A DNA stretch of 64,000 bases, from the NCBI GenBank assembly GCA_031556035.1, contig JAVBTT010000003.1, positions 5,241 through 69,240 of the forward strand, read 5' to 3'. Shown here piece by piece: positions 34,291 to 43,906 of the stretch. Within the stretch, counting starts at the first letter, position 1. Every line of letters begins with the position of its first letter. This DNA is from JAVBTT01 sp031556035 (GTDB lineage: Bacteria > Bacillota > Clostridia > Oscillospirales > UBA929). The translations under genes were made by a program, and so were the position numbers. A model generated the notes under the pieces. That model did no database searches, had not been told where the DNA came from, and was given only the letters and a program-made list of their open reading frames with translations.

Positions 34291-35076
34291 TCAAAGAAAG
34301 AACTCCGGCTCCGGATGCGCTCCCGCCAATGCCTTTTCCATACCCTCCACCCTCTTGTGAAAGCCCTCGTCAGTCACCTCTCGGGCCCCTAATGGGCAGC
34401 GCCGGACGCAGCCCTGGCATAGAACGCAGCGGGACTGGTCGGTTTCGTTCGGGCTGTAGTAGGCTATAGCGTCGGTCGGGCACCAGCGGTAACACTGCAT
34501 GCAGTAAATGCACTTCTCGTTTGTGATCGGCGCAAACGGCTGCTTCGGCTGATATCCGGCGTACGGGCGGCTGCCCGGCACGGACGGTCTTGACAACGGA
34601 TCGCCCGATGACAGCTTGCTTTTTATCGCCGCGCCAAAACGCCCTATCGCCTCAATATCATCCGCGTCGGGACGCCCGGCGGAGATTTTTAACGACGAGG
34701 CGTGCCGCGCTACTAACGCGCCTGCTGCGACCGGGATGAAGCCCCTGGATTCAAGCAGGTCGCACAGCTCCACAAGCGCGTCGTCATAAGCGCGGCCGCC
34801 GTATATGACAAGCGCGACCGCCGGGGAGCCGTTTCCCCGGAGGTTTTCAAAAAGACCGGGCTCAACTCGGGGAAGCCTTCCGCCGTATACCGGAGAGCCC
34901 GCGAGCAGCAGTGTCTCCGGCGTGAATTCGTGGGTTTTTTCGCGCGCGCTCACCGAGGTCAGGTTGATCGACTCGAACGGAACCCCAAGGGACATGGCTC
35001 CGCTAAGTCGCGTTGCGATATTGAAGGTGCTGCGTGTCGGGCTGAAGCAGCAGAGCGCGGCGCTTGTTATTTCCAT
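34291..35076 (-). CDS. EFR1-type ferredoxin: flavodoxin-like domain plus two 4Fe-4S clusters
   Basis: 261 residues from the ATG at 35076, eight bases after GGAGG; a longer frame upstream is not credible. The N-terminal 150 residues resemble flavodoxin, with the phosphate-loop pattern FSPTRSTFNIATRLS near 11 and AGSPVYGGRLPR near 60. The C-terminal part has two full 4Fe-4S motifs, CIYCMQCYRWCP and CVLCQGCVRRCP. Proteins of this build are annotated EFR1 family ferredoxins and presumably pass electrons between FMN and iron-sulfur partners in anaerobes. No redox partner adjoins it. It is divergent from uvrA, its start only about 100 bases away. Confidence 0.88.
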   Translation of the reverse strand: MEITSAALCCFSPTRSTFNIATRLSGAMSLGVPFESINLTSVSAREKTHEFTPETLLLAGSPVYGGRLPRVEPGLFENLRGNGSPAVALVIYGGRAYDDALVELCDLLESRGFIPVAAGALVARHASSLKISAGRPDADDIEAIGRFGAAIKSKLSSGDPLSRPSVPGSRPYAGYQPKQPFAPITNEKCIYCMQCYRWCPTDAIAYYSPNETDQSRCVLCQGCVRRCPLGAREVTDEGFHKRVEGMEKALAGAHPEPEFFL

Positions 35077-35174
35077 AGCTGGTTTCCTCCCCGAGATAGT
35101 GTATATTTGAGCAATTATATCAACAAATGTTGTATATTTCAACTTTGAAAACTTCAACACCCGGAGGATAGCAG

Positions 35175-38006
35175 ATGCGCAACTCAATCTACGTCAAGGG
35201 CGCCCGCGAGCACAATTTAAAGAACATAGACATAGAGATACCCAGGGACAAGCTTGTGGTGCTCACCGGGCTGTCCGGCTCCGGCAAATCCTCGCTGGCC
35301 TTCGACACAATATACGCGGAGGGACAGAGGCGCTACGTCGAAAGCCTCTCGTCATACGCGAGGCAGTTTCTCGGCCAGATGGAAAAGCCGGACGTGGACT
35401 ACATTGACGGGCTTTCCCCCGCCATATCTATAGACCAGAAGACAACCTCCAAGAACCCGCGCTCGACAGTCGGTACCGTCACCGAGATATACGACTATCT
35501 GCGCCTGCTTTGGGCGCGGATCGGAATCCCCCACTGCCCGCGCTGCGGCAAGGTGATACACCAGCAGACGATAGATCAGATCATTGACCAGATCATGGCG
35601 CTGCCCGAGGGCAGCCGCATGATGATAATGGCGCCGGTGGTGCGCGCTCGCAAGGGCGAATACGCGAAGGTGTTTGAGGACGCGCGGCGCAGCGGCTATG
35701 TCCGCGCTCGGGTGGACGGCAGCATGTACGACCTTAGCGAGAGCATCAAGCTGGACAAAAACAAGAAGCACAACATCGAGATAGTGGTGGACAGGCTGGT
35801 CTCCAGCCCGGATGTGCAGCAGCGCCTGACCGATTCGGTCGAGACCGCGGCGGCGCTGGCGGGCGGTCTGGTGGTTGTGGACGTCGGCCCAGGCGAAAAG
35901 GAGCTGCTGTTTTCCCAGAACTACGCCTGCGACGACTGCGGGATATCAATAGAGGAGCTCACCCCGCGCATGTTTTCCTTTAACAATCCCTACGGCGCGT
36001 GCCCGACCTGTACGGGCTTGGGCGAGCAGCTCAAGATAGACCCGGAGAGGATAGTTTCGTCGCCCAGCCTGTCGCTGATCGGCGGAGCGATCACGGCGTC
36101 CGGCTGGAACGGAACGGATCCCACCTCGATATCGCAGATGTACTTTAAGGGGCTGGCAGCCCACTACGGTTTCGACATAAACGCCCCGTTCAGGGATCTG
36201 CCCGAGGAGGCCAAAAACGCGGTGCTGTATGGCACAAAGGGTGTCAAGCTGGAGCTGCCGTTCCAGCGCCCCAACGGAACGATCGGGGTATACAAGCACG
36301 CGTTTGAGGGCGTTGTCAACAACCTGGAGCGTCGCTACCGGGACACGCAGAGCGACGCCATGCGCGCTGACATAGAAGAGAGCATGGCGGCCGTGCCCTG
36401 CCCGGACTGCAAGGGCCTTCGTCTTAAAAAGGAGAGCCTTGCGGTCACGGTCGGCGATCTTACGATAGCGGAATACACGTCAAAGTCGATAACGGAGGCG
36501 CTGGCCTTCTTCGACAGGCTTGAGCTCAACGAGAAGGACACGATGATAGCCGAGCGCATTCTGCGGGAGATCCGCGAGCGCCTGGGCTTCCTGCGCAGCG
36601 TGGGCCTTGAGTACCTGACCCTGTCCCGCCGCTCGGGAAGCCTCTCGGGTGGGGAGAGCCAGCGCATACGCCTGGCCACACAGATTGGCTCGTCGCTGAT
36701 GGGGGTGCTCTATATATTGGACGAGCCGTCCATCGGCCTGCACCAGCGCGATAACAACAAGTTGCTGGACACCCTCAAGCGCCTTCGGGACCTGGGGAAC
36801 ACGCTGCTGGTGGTCGAGCACGACGAGGACACGATGGAGGCCGCCGACTATATCATAGACGTGGGCCCCGGCGCGGGGGTGCACGGCGGAGAAGTCATCG
36901 CCGCCGGCACGTATGATGAAATCTGCGCCTGCGAGCGCTCGGTAACCGGTCAATACCTGAGCGGCAAGCGCTTTATCCCCCTGCCTGAAAAGCGGCGCAG
37001 GGGAAGCGGAAAGAAACTGGTAATCCGCGGAGCGCGTGAAAACAACCTGAAATCCATCGACGTGGAGATACCGCTGGGCACCTTTACCTGCGTCACCGGC
37101 GTCTCCGGCTCCGGCAAGAGCTCGCTCGTCAACGAGATACTGCACAAGGCCCTCTCCGCCCAGCTTAACCGCTCAAAGGCGCGCGCCGGGGCGCATGACC
37201 GGATAGACGGGGTGGAGCAGCTTGACAAGGTCATCGACATAGACCAGAGCCCGATAGGGCGCACCCCGCGCTCCAACCCGGCGACCTATACAGGGCTGTT
37301 CGGGGACATGCGCGAGCTGTTCGCGTCCACTCAGGACGCGAAGCTGCGCGGCTACGGGCCTGGCAGGTTTTCCTTCAACGTGCGCGGCGGGCGCTGCGAA
37401 GCCTGCCAGGGCGACGGCCTTCTCAAAATCGAGATGCACTTCCTGCCGGACATCTACGTGCCGTGCGATGTCTGCAAGGGCAGGCGCTATAACCGCGAGA
37501 CGCTGGAGGTGCGCTACAGGGGAAAGAACATCCACGAAGTGCTGGAGCTGACCGCCGAGGAGGCGCTGGGGCTGTTTGAGAATCTGCCGAAGATAGCCCG
37601 CAAGCTCTCCACTCTCTGCGAGGTGGGGCTTGGCTACGTAAAGCTGGGCCAACCGTCCACGACGCTGTCCGGCGGAGAGGCGCAGCGCGTCAAATTGGCT
37701 ACCGAGCTCTCAAAGAGGAGCACCGGCAGCACGATATACATCCTGGACGAGCCGACAACCGGCCTGCACGTGGCGGACGTCCACAAGCTGATCGAGGTGC
37801 TGCAAAAGCTTGTGGATTCCGGCAATACGGTGCTGGTCATAGAGCACAATCTGGAGGTAATAAAGACCGCCGACCATATCATCGACCTGGGCCCCGAGGG
37901 GGGGGACAAGGGCGGAACAGTGATCGCGTGCGGGACGCCGGAGCAGGTGGCCGACGCCAAGGGGTCGTATACCGGGCAGTATCTCAAGAAGATGCTGAAA
38001 AGGTAG
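35175..38006 (+). CDS. uvrA: Excinuclease ABC subunit A
   Basis: 943 residues, full length. Two ABC ATPase modules are present: first Walker A GLSGSGKSSLAFDT near 32, first signature LSGGESQRIRLA near 487, second Walker A GVSGSGKSSLVNE near 640 and second signature LSGGEAQRVKLA near 830. Zinc-binding cysteine pairs appear at CDDC with CPTC near 255-283 and at CEAC with CDVC near 740-770. UvrA dimers find DNA damage and load UvrB. GGAGG lies before the ATG. It is separated from uvrB by the surface protein and the EFR1 gene. Confidence 0.98.
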   Translation: MRNSIYVKGAREHNLKNIDIEIPRDKLVVLTGLSGSGKSSLAFDTIYAEGQRRYVESLSSYARQFLGQMEKPDVDYIDGLSPAISIDQKTTSKNPRSTVGTVTEIYDYLRLLWARIGIPHCPRCGKVIHQQTIDQIIDQIMALPEGSRMMIMAPVVRARKGEYAKVFEDARRSGYVRARVDGSMYDLSESIKLDKNKKHNIEIVVDRLVSSPDVQQRLTDSVETAAALAGGLVVVDVGPGEKELLFSQNYACDDCGISIEELTPRMFSFNNPYGACPTCTGLGEQLKIDPERIVSSPSLSLIGGAITASGWNGTDPTSISQMYFKGLAAHYGFDINAPFRDLPEEAKNAVLYGTKGVKLELPFQRPNGTIGVYKHAFEGVVNNLERRYRDTQSDAMRADIEESMAAVPCPDCKGLRLKKESLAVTVGDLTIAEYTSKSITEALAFFDRLELNEKDTMIAERILREIRERLGFLRSVGLEYLTLSRRSGSLSGGESQRIRLATQIGSSLMGVLYILDEPSIGLHQRDNNKLLDTLKRLRDLGNTLLVVEHDEDTMEAADYIIDVGPGAGVHGGEVIAAGTYDEICACERSVTGQYLSGKRFIPLPEKRRRGSGKKLVIRGARENNLKSIDVEIPLGTFTCVTGVSGSGKSSLVNEILHKALSAQLNRSKARAGAHDRIDGVEQLDKVIDIDQSPIGRTPRSNPATYTGLFGDMRELFASTQDAKLRGYGPGRFSFNVRGGRCEACQGDGLLKIEMHFLPDIYVPCDVCKGRRYNRETLEVRYRGKNIHEVLELTAEEALGLFENLPKIARKLSTLCEVGLGYVKLGQPSTTLSGGEAQRVKLATELSKRSTGSTIYILDEPTTGLHVADVHKLIEVLQKLVDSGNTVLVIEHNLEVIKTADHIIDLGPEGGDKGGTVIACGTPEQVADAKGSYTGQYLKKMLKR

Positions 38007-38113
38007 GAACCTCCGCGCGGCGTTGGGACTGACTTTGTCTATGCCGCACCACGGGGCGATGTATCACCCTCGTTGTATCTCAAGTTGTTACAATAGCTTT
38101 TTATCCCCCATGG

Positions 38114-38122
38114 TGCTATAAT
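38114..38122 (+). promoter_or_regulatory. Extended -10 promoter of the MFS gene
   Basis: TGC followed by a perfect TATAAT (38117-38122). No good -35 box at 17 bases was found, which fits an extended -10 promoter. Confidence 0.5.
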
Positions 38123-38127
38123 TTTAA

Positions 38128-38166
38128 TGTGGTATATCCCCCGCTTGCGGCGGGGGATATACCACA
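38128..38166. repeat. Perfect 17-bp hairpin in the MFS leader
   Basis: 17-base arms at 38128-38144 and 38150-38166 are exact complements around a 5-base loop. It sits just downstream of the -10 box, so it would be at the 5' end of the MFS transcript. It resembles the hairpins at 39495-39535 and 25145-25171. Confidence 0.6.
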
Positions 38167-38192
38167 GAAATAAACGGAGAGGTGCTCTCTCT

Positions 38193-39476
38193 ATGCAAGA
38201 AATCGCCGCTAACCTGCCGGATTACGAAAAGAGCCGAAGGCTGTTTATCATTGACGGCGTTGTGTCCATGCTCGTAGCGTCCGTGGTGGGCGGCTCGTAC
38301 CTGTCGGGCTACCTGAATCTGGTTGGCTTCCCCGTTGCCCTGAACGGGCTTCTTCTCGCGTTCCCCGCGCTGTGCGGCCTCGGGCAGATCGCCGGCGTGT
38401 TCCTCGCGCGGCGCGTGAAGAACGACAAGCTGTTTGTTGTCGTCGGCGCGGCCATTTTCCGCTACGGCTTCGCGCTCATGTACATGCTGGCGATGGTTCT
38501 GAGAAACGGCTGGGGGCTCGTTGTCGCGACCGGCCTGTATTTTATATCTTGCTTTCTGAACGCCATGATAGTTCCGCCTTCAAACGCCTGGATTGTCGGG
38601 ATATGCCCTTTTCAGATCAGGGGCAAGTACATGGGGGTGCGCGAGGCGGTGTCGCTTGCGGCAAGCGCCGTCGTGCTGCTCGGCGTGGGCAGGGCACTTG
38701 ACTTTTTTAAGGACATGGGCAGTCCGGCGCTGGGGTTTGTAATCCTGGGCATATTCGTCGCCGCCTGTAACACGGTGAACACCGTGGCGCTGATAAAGGC
38801 AAAGAGCCCTCCCGAGCGGGAGCGGGAGCGGATAATGAAGCCTATGATGCTGATACTGATGCCGCTTCGCAGGAAGAAATTCCGCCCGGTACTTATATTG
38901 AGCGCTATCTACCAGATTGGGGTGCAGATAGGCGCCCCGTTCTGGAATCTGTACGTTGTCTCCGACATGGGAATAAGCTACGGGATTATCAGCACGGTGG
39001 CGTTTGTTACGCTTATCGAGCGCAGTCTGCTTGCCCGCTTTTGGGGCAGGGTGGCCGATCGTACCTCCTGGCAGCTCGTCACCAGGATAATGCTCGCCAC
39101 TATTGGCCTTGCGCACATACTCTGCTCAATGGTGACACTGGGAAACAAAGCGTGGCTTTATCCGCTGGCGACCGTCATATCCGCAGCCGGCTGGAGCGCG
39201 TTGGGCATTTGCCTGCTCAATATACAGTTTCAGTACGCACCCAAGACCAACACACAGATGTTTATAGGGATAAACAACGCGCTCAACGGGGTTTTGGGCT
39301 TCGCCGCCGCGCTCGCAGGCGGGCTTGTGATGACGCTCGTCGGGCCGGACGGCTTCCGTGTAGCGTCAGGCGTCGTAAAGGGGCAGCAGGCGCTCATGGC
39401 TGTTTCCGGAACCATTCTTGTTTTGTGCGCTGTCTACGTGGGATTAGCCCTCGGAAAAAAGAAGAAATCAGGGTAG
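38193..39476 (+). CDS. MFS family transporter
   Basis: 427 residues starting MQEIAANLPDYEKSRRLFII; the ATG at 38193 has GGAGAGG upstream, and a longer in-frame opening runs through a hairpin and is rejected. About twelve membrane segments are visible, in two halves with a central charged loop (KSPPERERERIMKPM). The start SRRLFIIDGVVSMLVASVVGGSYLSGYL and the loop FRYGFALMYMLAM recall the clostridial MFS transporters with a long inter-domain loop. No substrate can be assigned from the sequence. It stands alone, bounded by long hairpins on both sides. Confidence 0.8.
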   Translation: MQEIAANLPDYEKSRRLFIIDGVVSMLVASVVGGSYLSGYLNLVGFPVALNGLLLAFPALCGLGQIAGVFLARRVKNDKLFVVVGAAIFRYGFALMYMLAMVLRNGWGLVVATGLYFISCFLNAMIVPPSNAWIVGICPFQIRGKYMGVREAVSLAASAVVLLGVGRALDFFKDMGSPALGFVILGIFVAACNTVNTVALIKAKSPPERERERIMKPMMLILMPLRRKKFRPVLILSAIYQIGVQIGAPFWNLYVVSDMGISYGIISTVAFVTLIERSLLARFWGRVADRTSWQLVTRIMLATIGLAHILCSMVTLGNKAWLYPLATVISAAGWSALGICLLNIQFQYAPKTNTQMFIGINNALNGVLGFAAALAGGLVMTLVGPDGFRVASGVVKGQQALMAVSGTILVLCAVYVGLALGKKKKSG

Positions 39477-39494
39477 CCGCAACCCACGCGTCAG

Positions 39495-39535
39495 TGTAGC
39501 CGTACGCCCCGCTTAACGCGGGGCGTACGGCTACA
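39495..39535. terminator. Perfect 18-bp hairpin between convergent genes
   Basis: Arms at 39495-39512 and 39518-39535 are exact complements around TTAAC. It lies between the MFS gene and the subtilase running towards it, so it can end both transcripts, although no T-run is present. Confidence 0.6.
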
Positions 39536-39593
39536 AGTTTACAACGGTATTAGTGTCCCAGGCTGTTTTCAGGGCAGCCCCCTGTCACTGCCT

Positions 39594-42500
39594 TTACGGA
39601 ACCAGAACAGTAAAGGTGAAACTGTAGCTCGGGAACAGGTCGGGATATTTGACTCCAGTTATTGTGACCTTGGCACCGGCGGTCAGCGAGGTATATGGCG
39701 CGTCTATGACCAGCTTTTTATCTCCCTGCTGCTGCCAGCCGTATGAGCGCGTGCCGATTTTTACGGAGTACCCGCCGTCCTTGGGCGCGATCTTCTCGCT
39801 GAACAGCACCATGAGCTTGCCGCTCTCGCCGTCAAGCACGGCCGAAGGAGCCCAAAGCTCCTCGGGCTTATACGGCGCAAGCGTGATCGGGCAGAACCCC
39901 TCAGGAAAGCCTCCGTCGATCGTGACGACAACATAACACCAGGAACCGATTGCAGGGGCGCGGTCAATATGCATTCTGGCCTTCCACTCTCCGCCCGAAT
40001 AAGTGACCGGCGTGGGATAGATGGGTTCTCCGTTCGCCCACAGATAGGCAGTCAATGTTTTGCCGTCGAGGTTTTGCCCGGTTACCGTGATGTTCAGGTT
40101 CGCAGCGAGGCCCTCAACAATCGTCGGGGTCGTAACGCTGACGCCTGTGATAGACGCGGGAACGAACATGCTGTAGCGAACCTCGAATGGTGTCTGGCTG
40201 GTGCCCATATCGCTGGAAAGAACGCCTATGCCGACATCCTTGGTGTCCTCGCAGTAGATGTCCAGAGCGTACAGCGCGTAGGTGTCGATTTGCCCGCGGC
40301 TGAGCTCCGACACAGGGATGCTGATGTTGAAGCGCCCGTCGGCGTCGCACTTTAACGTCGCCAGGTTGTCATTCCGGACGATGTTGTAGCTCTGGTCGGT
40401 CATTTTAAAGCTTGCGAAGTCATAGACATTCTCGCTGTAATCGAAGTAATAGAAGTCAAGTCCGTACTCGGCGCAGAGCCTGGCGGTCTCGCTGTAGACA
40501 GTTCCGGAGATATTGCAGTGGGTTTCGCCATCATAGTATGTGTATTCCTGCCGGTCAAGGGAGACCTGAGGCGCAGCGCCCGAAATCAGGTATTTCCCAA
40601 CCGGGTAGCGCTGCTCAACGCCTGTTTTGTCCCTGTAGCGGAACACCAGCTCGTATAGACCGTCGGGCATGACGGTTTCAGTGGCTTCCACCGCGTCCTC
40701 GCCGCCGTCCAGGAATTTATAGCACGAGCCCTTCACCATGCCCAGAATCATTGAGAAATACGCCGGATCTTTCCCGGTGTCAGACGGCATCGTCTTGTAG
40801 TAGCCGTAGGGCTTGCCCGCTGCGTCGAGGCAGATCGCGTCAATACCGTAGTTCATGTCGATGCTGCCGTCGTAGCGGAACATGACTGTAGCTGTCTGGC
40901 TGGAGACAGGAGCGTCGGCGCGGCTTGAAATGACAGGCTTGTAGATAAAGCCGTCGAACATGTTCGAGATGCGTGAGCCGTACTCAAGCGAGAAGGGAAC
41001 GTTGAAGACGTGCTCGCCGAGCTCGTCCTGATAGGAAACGACGACTCTGCCCTCATACGGGCCTTTCTTCGCCTCGGCCGGGAGCCTCGCCTTGACATTG
41101 AGCGTATAGCTGTCACCGCTCTGGACGGTGATGGGCGCCGCCAGGCTCGCGCCGGACTTTTTGAGAAGGCTCAGGCCGTTGCTCTCGCTGGAGAGGGAAT
41201 AGGCCGTATCGTTGTTGTAGCTGACGCGCACGTCGTACGTCACATCTTTGCCGGTGTTGTTCATTATGGTAAGCGGGCTGGTGACGCTCTCGGAAAAGCC
41301 TGTAAGAACCTTGGGGATTTGTCCAAAGTACAGCGAAGCCATCGTCTGCTTTTTGTAGAGCGCTCTCTCGTTGTCGCGGGTCACGTAGGGCACGTCGTTG
41401 AGCACCGTGAGGACGGTATCCTCCTCAATGGCCCTTCTCGGGCGGATAAAACCGGCGCCTACGTCGTGCACGCTGTACTTCATGCCGTCGTAGTGTTCAA
41501 AGTCCGCGGTGTTCATGAGTCTGGCCTTCACAACGCTCGGCATGTCGGTCTTGTCGACGCCCTGCTGTCTCATGGCCTGCACCATCAGCGCCGCGGCACC
41601 AGCCACGTGAGGAGCCGCCATTGAGGTGCCGTTGAGACGGGAGTAGGCCTTTGAGTAGTTGGTCGCATCATGGTTTTCCGCGTTCATATAGAAAGCGGGC
41701 ATGGTGGACATGATCGCCACGCCGGGAGCCAGGACGTCCGGCTTGATGAAGTACGTCTCGAGTACCGGACCGCGGGCGCTGAACTCCGCCACGCTTTCGT
41801 CCCGGACGTTCGGCAGCATCTTGACGGCGTCTATCGGGTTGATGAAGCGTCCGTGATCAATGCCGCTGTACCAGGACGCGGTGATTTTTGCTCCCTCCGA
41901 GCTTGTGCAGGTAAACACCGGGATGTAGTTGTCGTACTCTCCCGCGAGCGTAATGTTGATCAGCTCGGCGTCATTATTGTTGATGACAATCAGGCCGGAT
42001 GCGCCGTAATTGCGCGCCACCTGGAGCATGTAGCTGAAATCGAGATAGCCGCGGTTGACGACCGCGAACTTGCCGTGCAGGCTGCCGAGCGGCGCCTGTT
42101 CCGAACCGACGGGGTACTGGCCTAACAGATAATAGTCCATGTCGTAGCCGTACCACGCGTAAAAGTACTCGTAACCGTTGTTCCAGATGAGGTCAGAGTT
42201 GAGAATGCCTCTTTCGGCGTCGAACACGTTGTCCTTGTCCCAGCCGATCAGCCGGATCATCGCCTTGTTGTCAGGCGTATTCTCATACGGGAAGTTGACT
42301 TCGGCGTACGACGAATACTCCAGTCCGCCGCCCCTGGTGCCGGCGGCTACCGTTATCGGCAAATATGCTGTGCCCGGCGTTCCGAGAGAGGCATAGTTCG
42401 GCCCGAAGTTGCCGGCCGCCGTGCAGACGACCACTCCGGCGATCGAGGCATTGTTGAGCGCCGTATTCTGGGCGCTGTACACAGTGTTTATATCGACGCC

Positions 42501-43586
42501 GAGCGAAAGGTTCATCACGTCGCAGCCTTCGGCGACAGCTTTTTCCGCCGCGGCTATAATTGAGCTTTCCGTGCCGGAGCCATAAGGCCCCAAGACACGA
42601 TATGAGCGAATTGTTGCGCCTGGCGCGACACCGAGCGTGGCATTTTCTGCACCGTTGGCGCCTCTGGCGGCAATCGAACCGGCGACATGCGTACCGTGGA
42701 ATGTATAGTAGCTGACCTCTCCGGGAGCGAATTCGGGCTCTCCCGAGCGCTGCCACTCCTCATAGGTTGTCTCCATGCAGTCGTCCGGATTCATCGGCCC
42801 TGTCAGACGGTCCCCGACGAAGTTGTGGCTGTGTGCGAGGTCGACTGCGCCGGACAGGTCTGGGTGGTTGTAGTCAATGCCGCTGTCGAGGACGGCGACA
42901 ATTACGCCTTCGCCTGTATATTTCAGCACATCGTTTATGTAGTCGGCCTCGAGAGCCATGCGGCCTTCCTTCATGCCCTTGCCCGAGAATGCGCCGCCTT
43001 CTGCAAGAGCGGCTGTCTCCATCGGGTCGACCGAGACGGTGTGGTCGGGCGTTACGCTGTACACGCCCGGCAGTCCGGCGATTTTGCCAACCATGTCGGC
43101 GGGGACTGTCATCGCGACTCCATTAAACAGGTCCTTGTACGTGCGTGTGATATTGGCCTTGCCGCGCAGTGTGCCTAGCGCGCGCGTAAAGTCGCCGTGC
43201 GAGGCGCTGACACTGTCGGAGATGTTCTTTTCGCTCAGCTTCAGCTTTTTGAGCGACGCATAGGCGGACATCATCTCCTTGGGCATTGTCGTAAACTGAA
43301 CGATGATGTTCGCTGTTCCGGAGCCGTCAAGCGCATACTCGCCTTCAAAGCCACTGGCGCCGACAGGCTGCTGCAGGGCTGAGGCGTAGTTGATCAGATA
43401 GTCGGACTGATCTAGTGAATACCGGTTGTCAAAATTCGAGGCGTCCACTGTTTTTGCTGCGGCTTGTGCGGGGTTGGTGTCGACTGTGGCCGGGTCGCTT
43501 GCCAGTGCGTTCAGCGGGGCAGACGTGAGGGTGGCCAGCATGAGCAGGCACAGGAATAGCGCGGTGAGCCGGCTTCTTTTGTTCAC
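39594..43586 (-). CDS. Large secreted subtilisin-family (S8) serine protease
   Basis: 1330 residues with a signal peptide (RSRLTALFLCLLMLATLTSA). An I9-like propeptide region (about 90-185) precedes the catalytic domain with Asp234 (AVLDSGIDYNHP), His297 (HGTHVAGSI), the oxyanion Asn393 (AGNFGPN) and Ser655 (NGTSMAAPHVAG). A PA-type insert sits between His and Ser (about 500-560: VNRGYLDF, YGASGLIVINNN), as in lactocepin and C5a-peptidase-like enzymes. The last 600 residues are beta-rich, Fn3- or Ig-like. No LPxTG or SLH anchor is seen, so it is probably secreted. Its likely job is extracellular protein breakdown. The promoter is at 43642-43670. Confidence 0.93.
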   Translation of the reverse strand: MNKRSRLTALFLCLLMLATLTSAPLNALASDPATVDTNPAQAAAKTVDASNFDNRYSLDQSDYLINYASALQQPVGASGFEGEYALDGSGTANIIVQFTTMPKEMMSAYASLKKLKLSEKNISDSVSASHGDFTRALGTLRGKANITRTYKDLFNGVAMTVPADMVGKIAGLPGVYSVTPDHTVSVDPMETAALAEGGAFSGKGMKEGRMALEADYINDVLKYTGEGVIVAVLDSGIDYNHPDLSGAVDLAHSHNFVGDRLTGPMNPDDCMETTYEEWQRSGEPEFAPGEVSYYTFHGTHVAGSIAARGANGAENATLGVAPGATIRSYRVLGPYGSGTESSIIAAAEKAVAEGCDVMNLSLGVDINTVYSAQNTALNNASIAGVVVCTAAGNFGPNYASLGTPGTAYLPITVAAGTRGGGLEYSSYAEVNFPYENTPDNKAMIRLIGWDKDNVFDAERGILNSDLIWNNGYEYFYAWYGYDMDYYLLGQYPVGSEQAPLGSLHGKFAVVNRGYLDFSYMLQVARNYGASGLIVINNNDAELINITLAGEYDNYIPVFTCTSSEGAKITASWYSGIDHGRFINPIDAVKMLPNVRDESVAEFSARGPVLETYFIKPDVLAPGVAIMSTMPAFYMNAENHDATNYSKAYSRLNGTSMAAPHVAGAAALMVQAMRQQGVDKTDMPSVVKARLMNTADFEHYDGMKYSVHDVGAGFIRPRRAIEEDTVLTVLNDVPYVTRDNERALYKKQTMASLYFGQIPKVLTGFSESVTSPLTIMNNTGKDVTYDVRVSYNNDTAYSLSSESNGLSLLKKSGASLAAPITVQSGDSYTLNVKARLPAEAKKGPYEGRVVVSYQDELGEHVFNVPFSLEYGSRISNMFDGFIYKPVISSRADAPVSSQTATVMFRYDGSIDMNYGIDAICLDAAGKPYGYYKTMPSDTGKDPAYFSMILGMVKGSCYKFLDGGEDAVEATETVMPDGLYELVFRYRDKTGVEQRYPVGKYLISGAAPQVSLDRQEYTYYDGETHCNISGTVYSETARLCAEYGLDFYYFDYSENVYDFASFKMTDQSYNIVRNDNLATLKCDADGRFNISIPVSELSRGQIDTYALYALDIYCEDTKDVGIGVLSSDMGTSQTPFEVRYSMFVPASITGVSVTTPTIVEGLAANLNITVTGQNLDGKTLTAYLWANGEPIYPTPVTYSGGEWKARMHIDRAPAIGSWCYVVVTIDGGFPEGFCPITLAPYKPEELWAPSAVLDGESGKLMVLFSEKIAPKDGGYSVKIGTRSYGWQQQGDKKLVIDAPYTSLTAGAKVTITGVKYPDLFPSYSFTFTVLVP

Positions 43587-43641
43587 AAGAATTCCTCCAT
43601 CTTCATTTTCCGCCTGCTATTGCAGGTCGGCTATCCATAAA

Positions 43642-43670
43642 ATTGTAACATTTTCTCATATAAAACGCAA
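43642..43670 (-). promoter_or_regulatory. Candidate sigma-A promoter of the subtilase gene
   Basis: On the minus strand: TTGCGT (43665-43670), 17-base spacer, TACAAT (43642-43647), about 55 bases upstream of the start. Confidence 0.5.
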
Positions 43671-43906
43671 ACCGCAATTTTCCAGCTCCATCAGTTTTGT
43701 GATAGAATGTTCATGTCAATGCCTGTTTAAACCCTGATGTATTTTTTACAGTAAGCATATTGCAAGAATTTCTAAAGCCAGTTGGAAGGATTAGCATTGT
43801 ATAAAAACCACATCATTCCGGTACATCTTGCCGACGGAATATTTCCTGATTTTTATTGTCGGAATAATAATTTGTAAAAATTTGTACGTTATTCCCCGTG
43901 ATAAAT
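43671..43906. other. AT-rich gap without gene
   Basis: This part of the gap upstream of the subtilase is AT-rich, with no coding sequence and no repeat that I could support. Confidence 0.5.

Noticed and set aside
38031..38041. GACTTTGTCTA shared by several gaps (2691-2701 on the minus strand, 38031-38041, 44077-44087)
   Set aside because: Too short and without consistent surroundings to call a repeat family, though it may be the outer edge of the larger elements.
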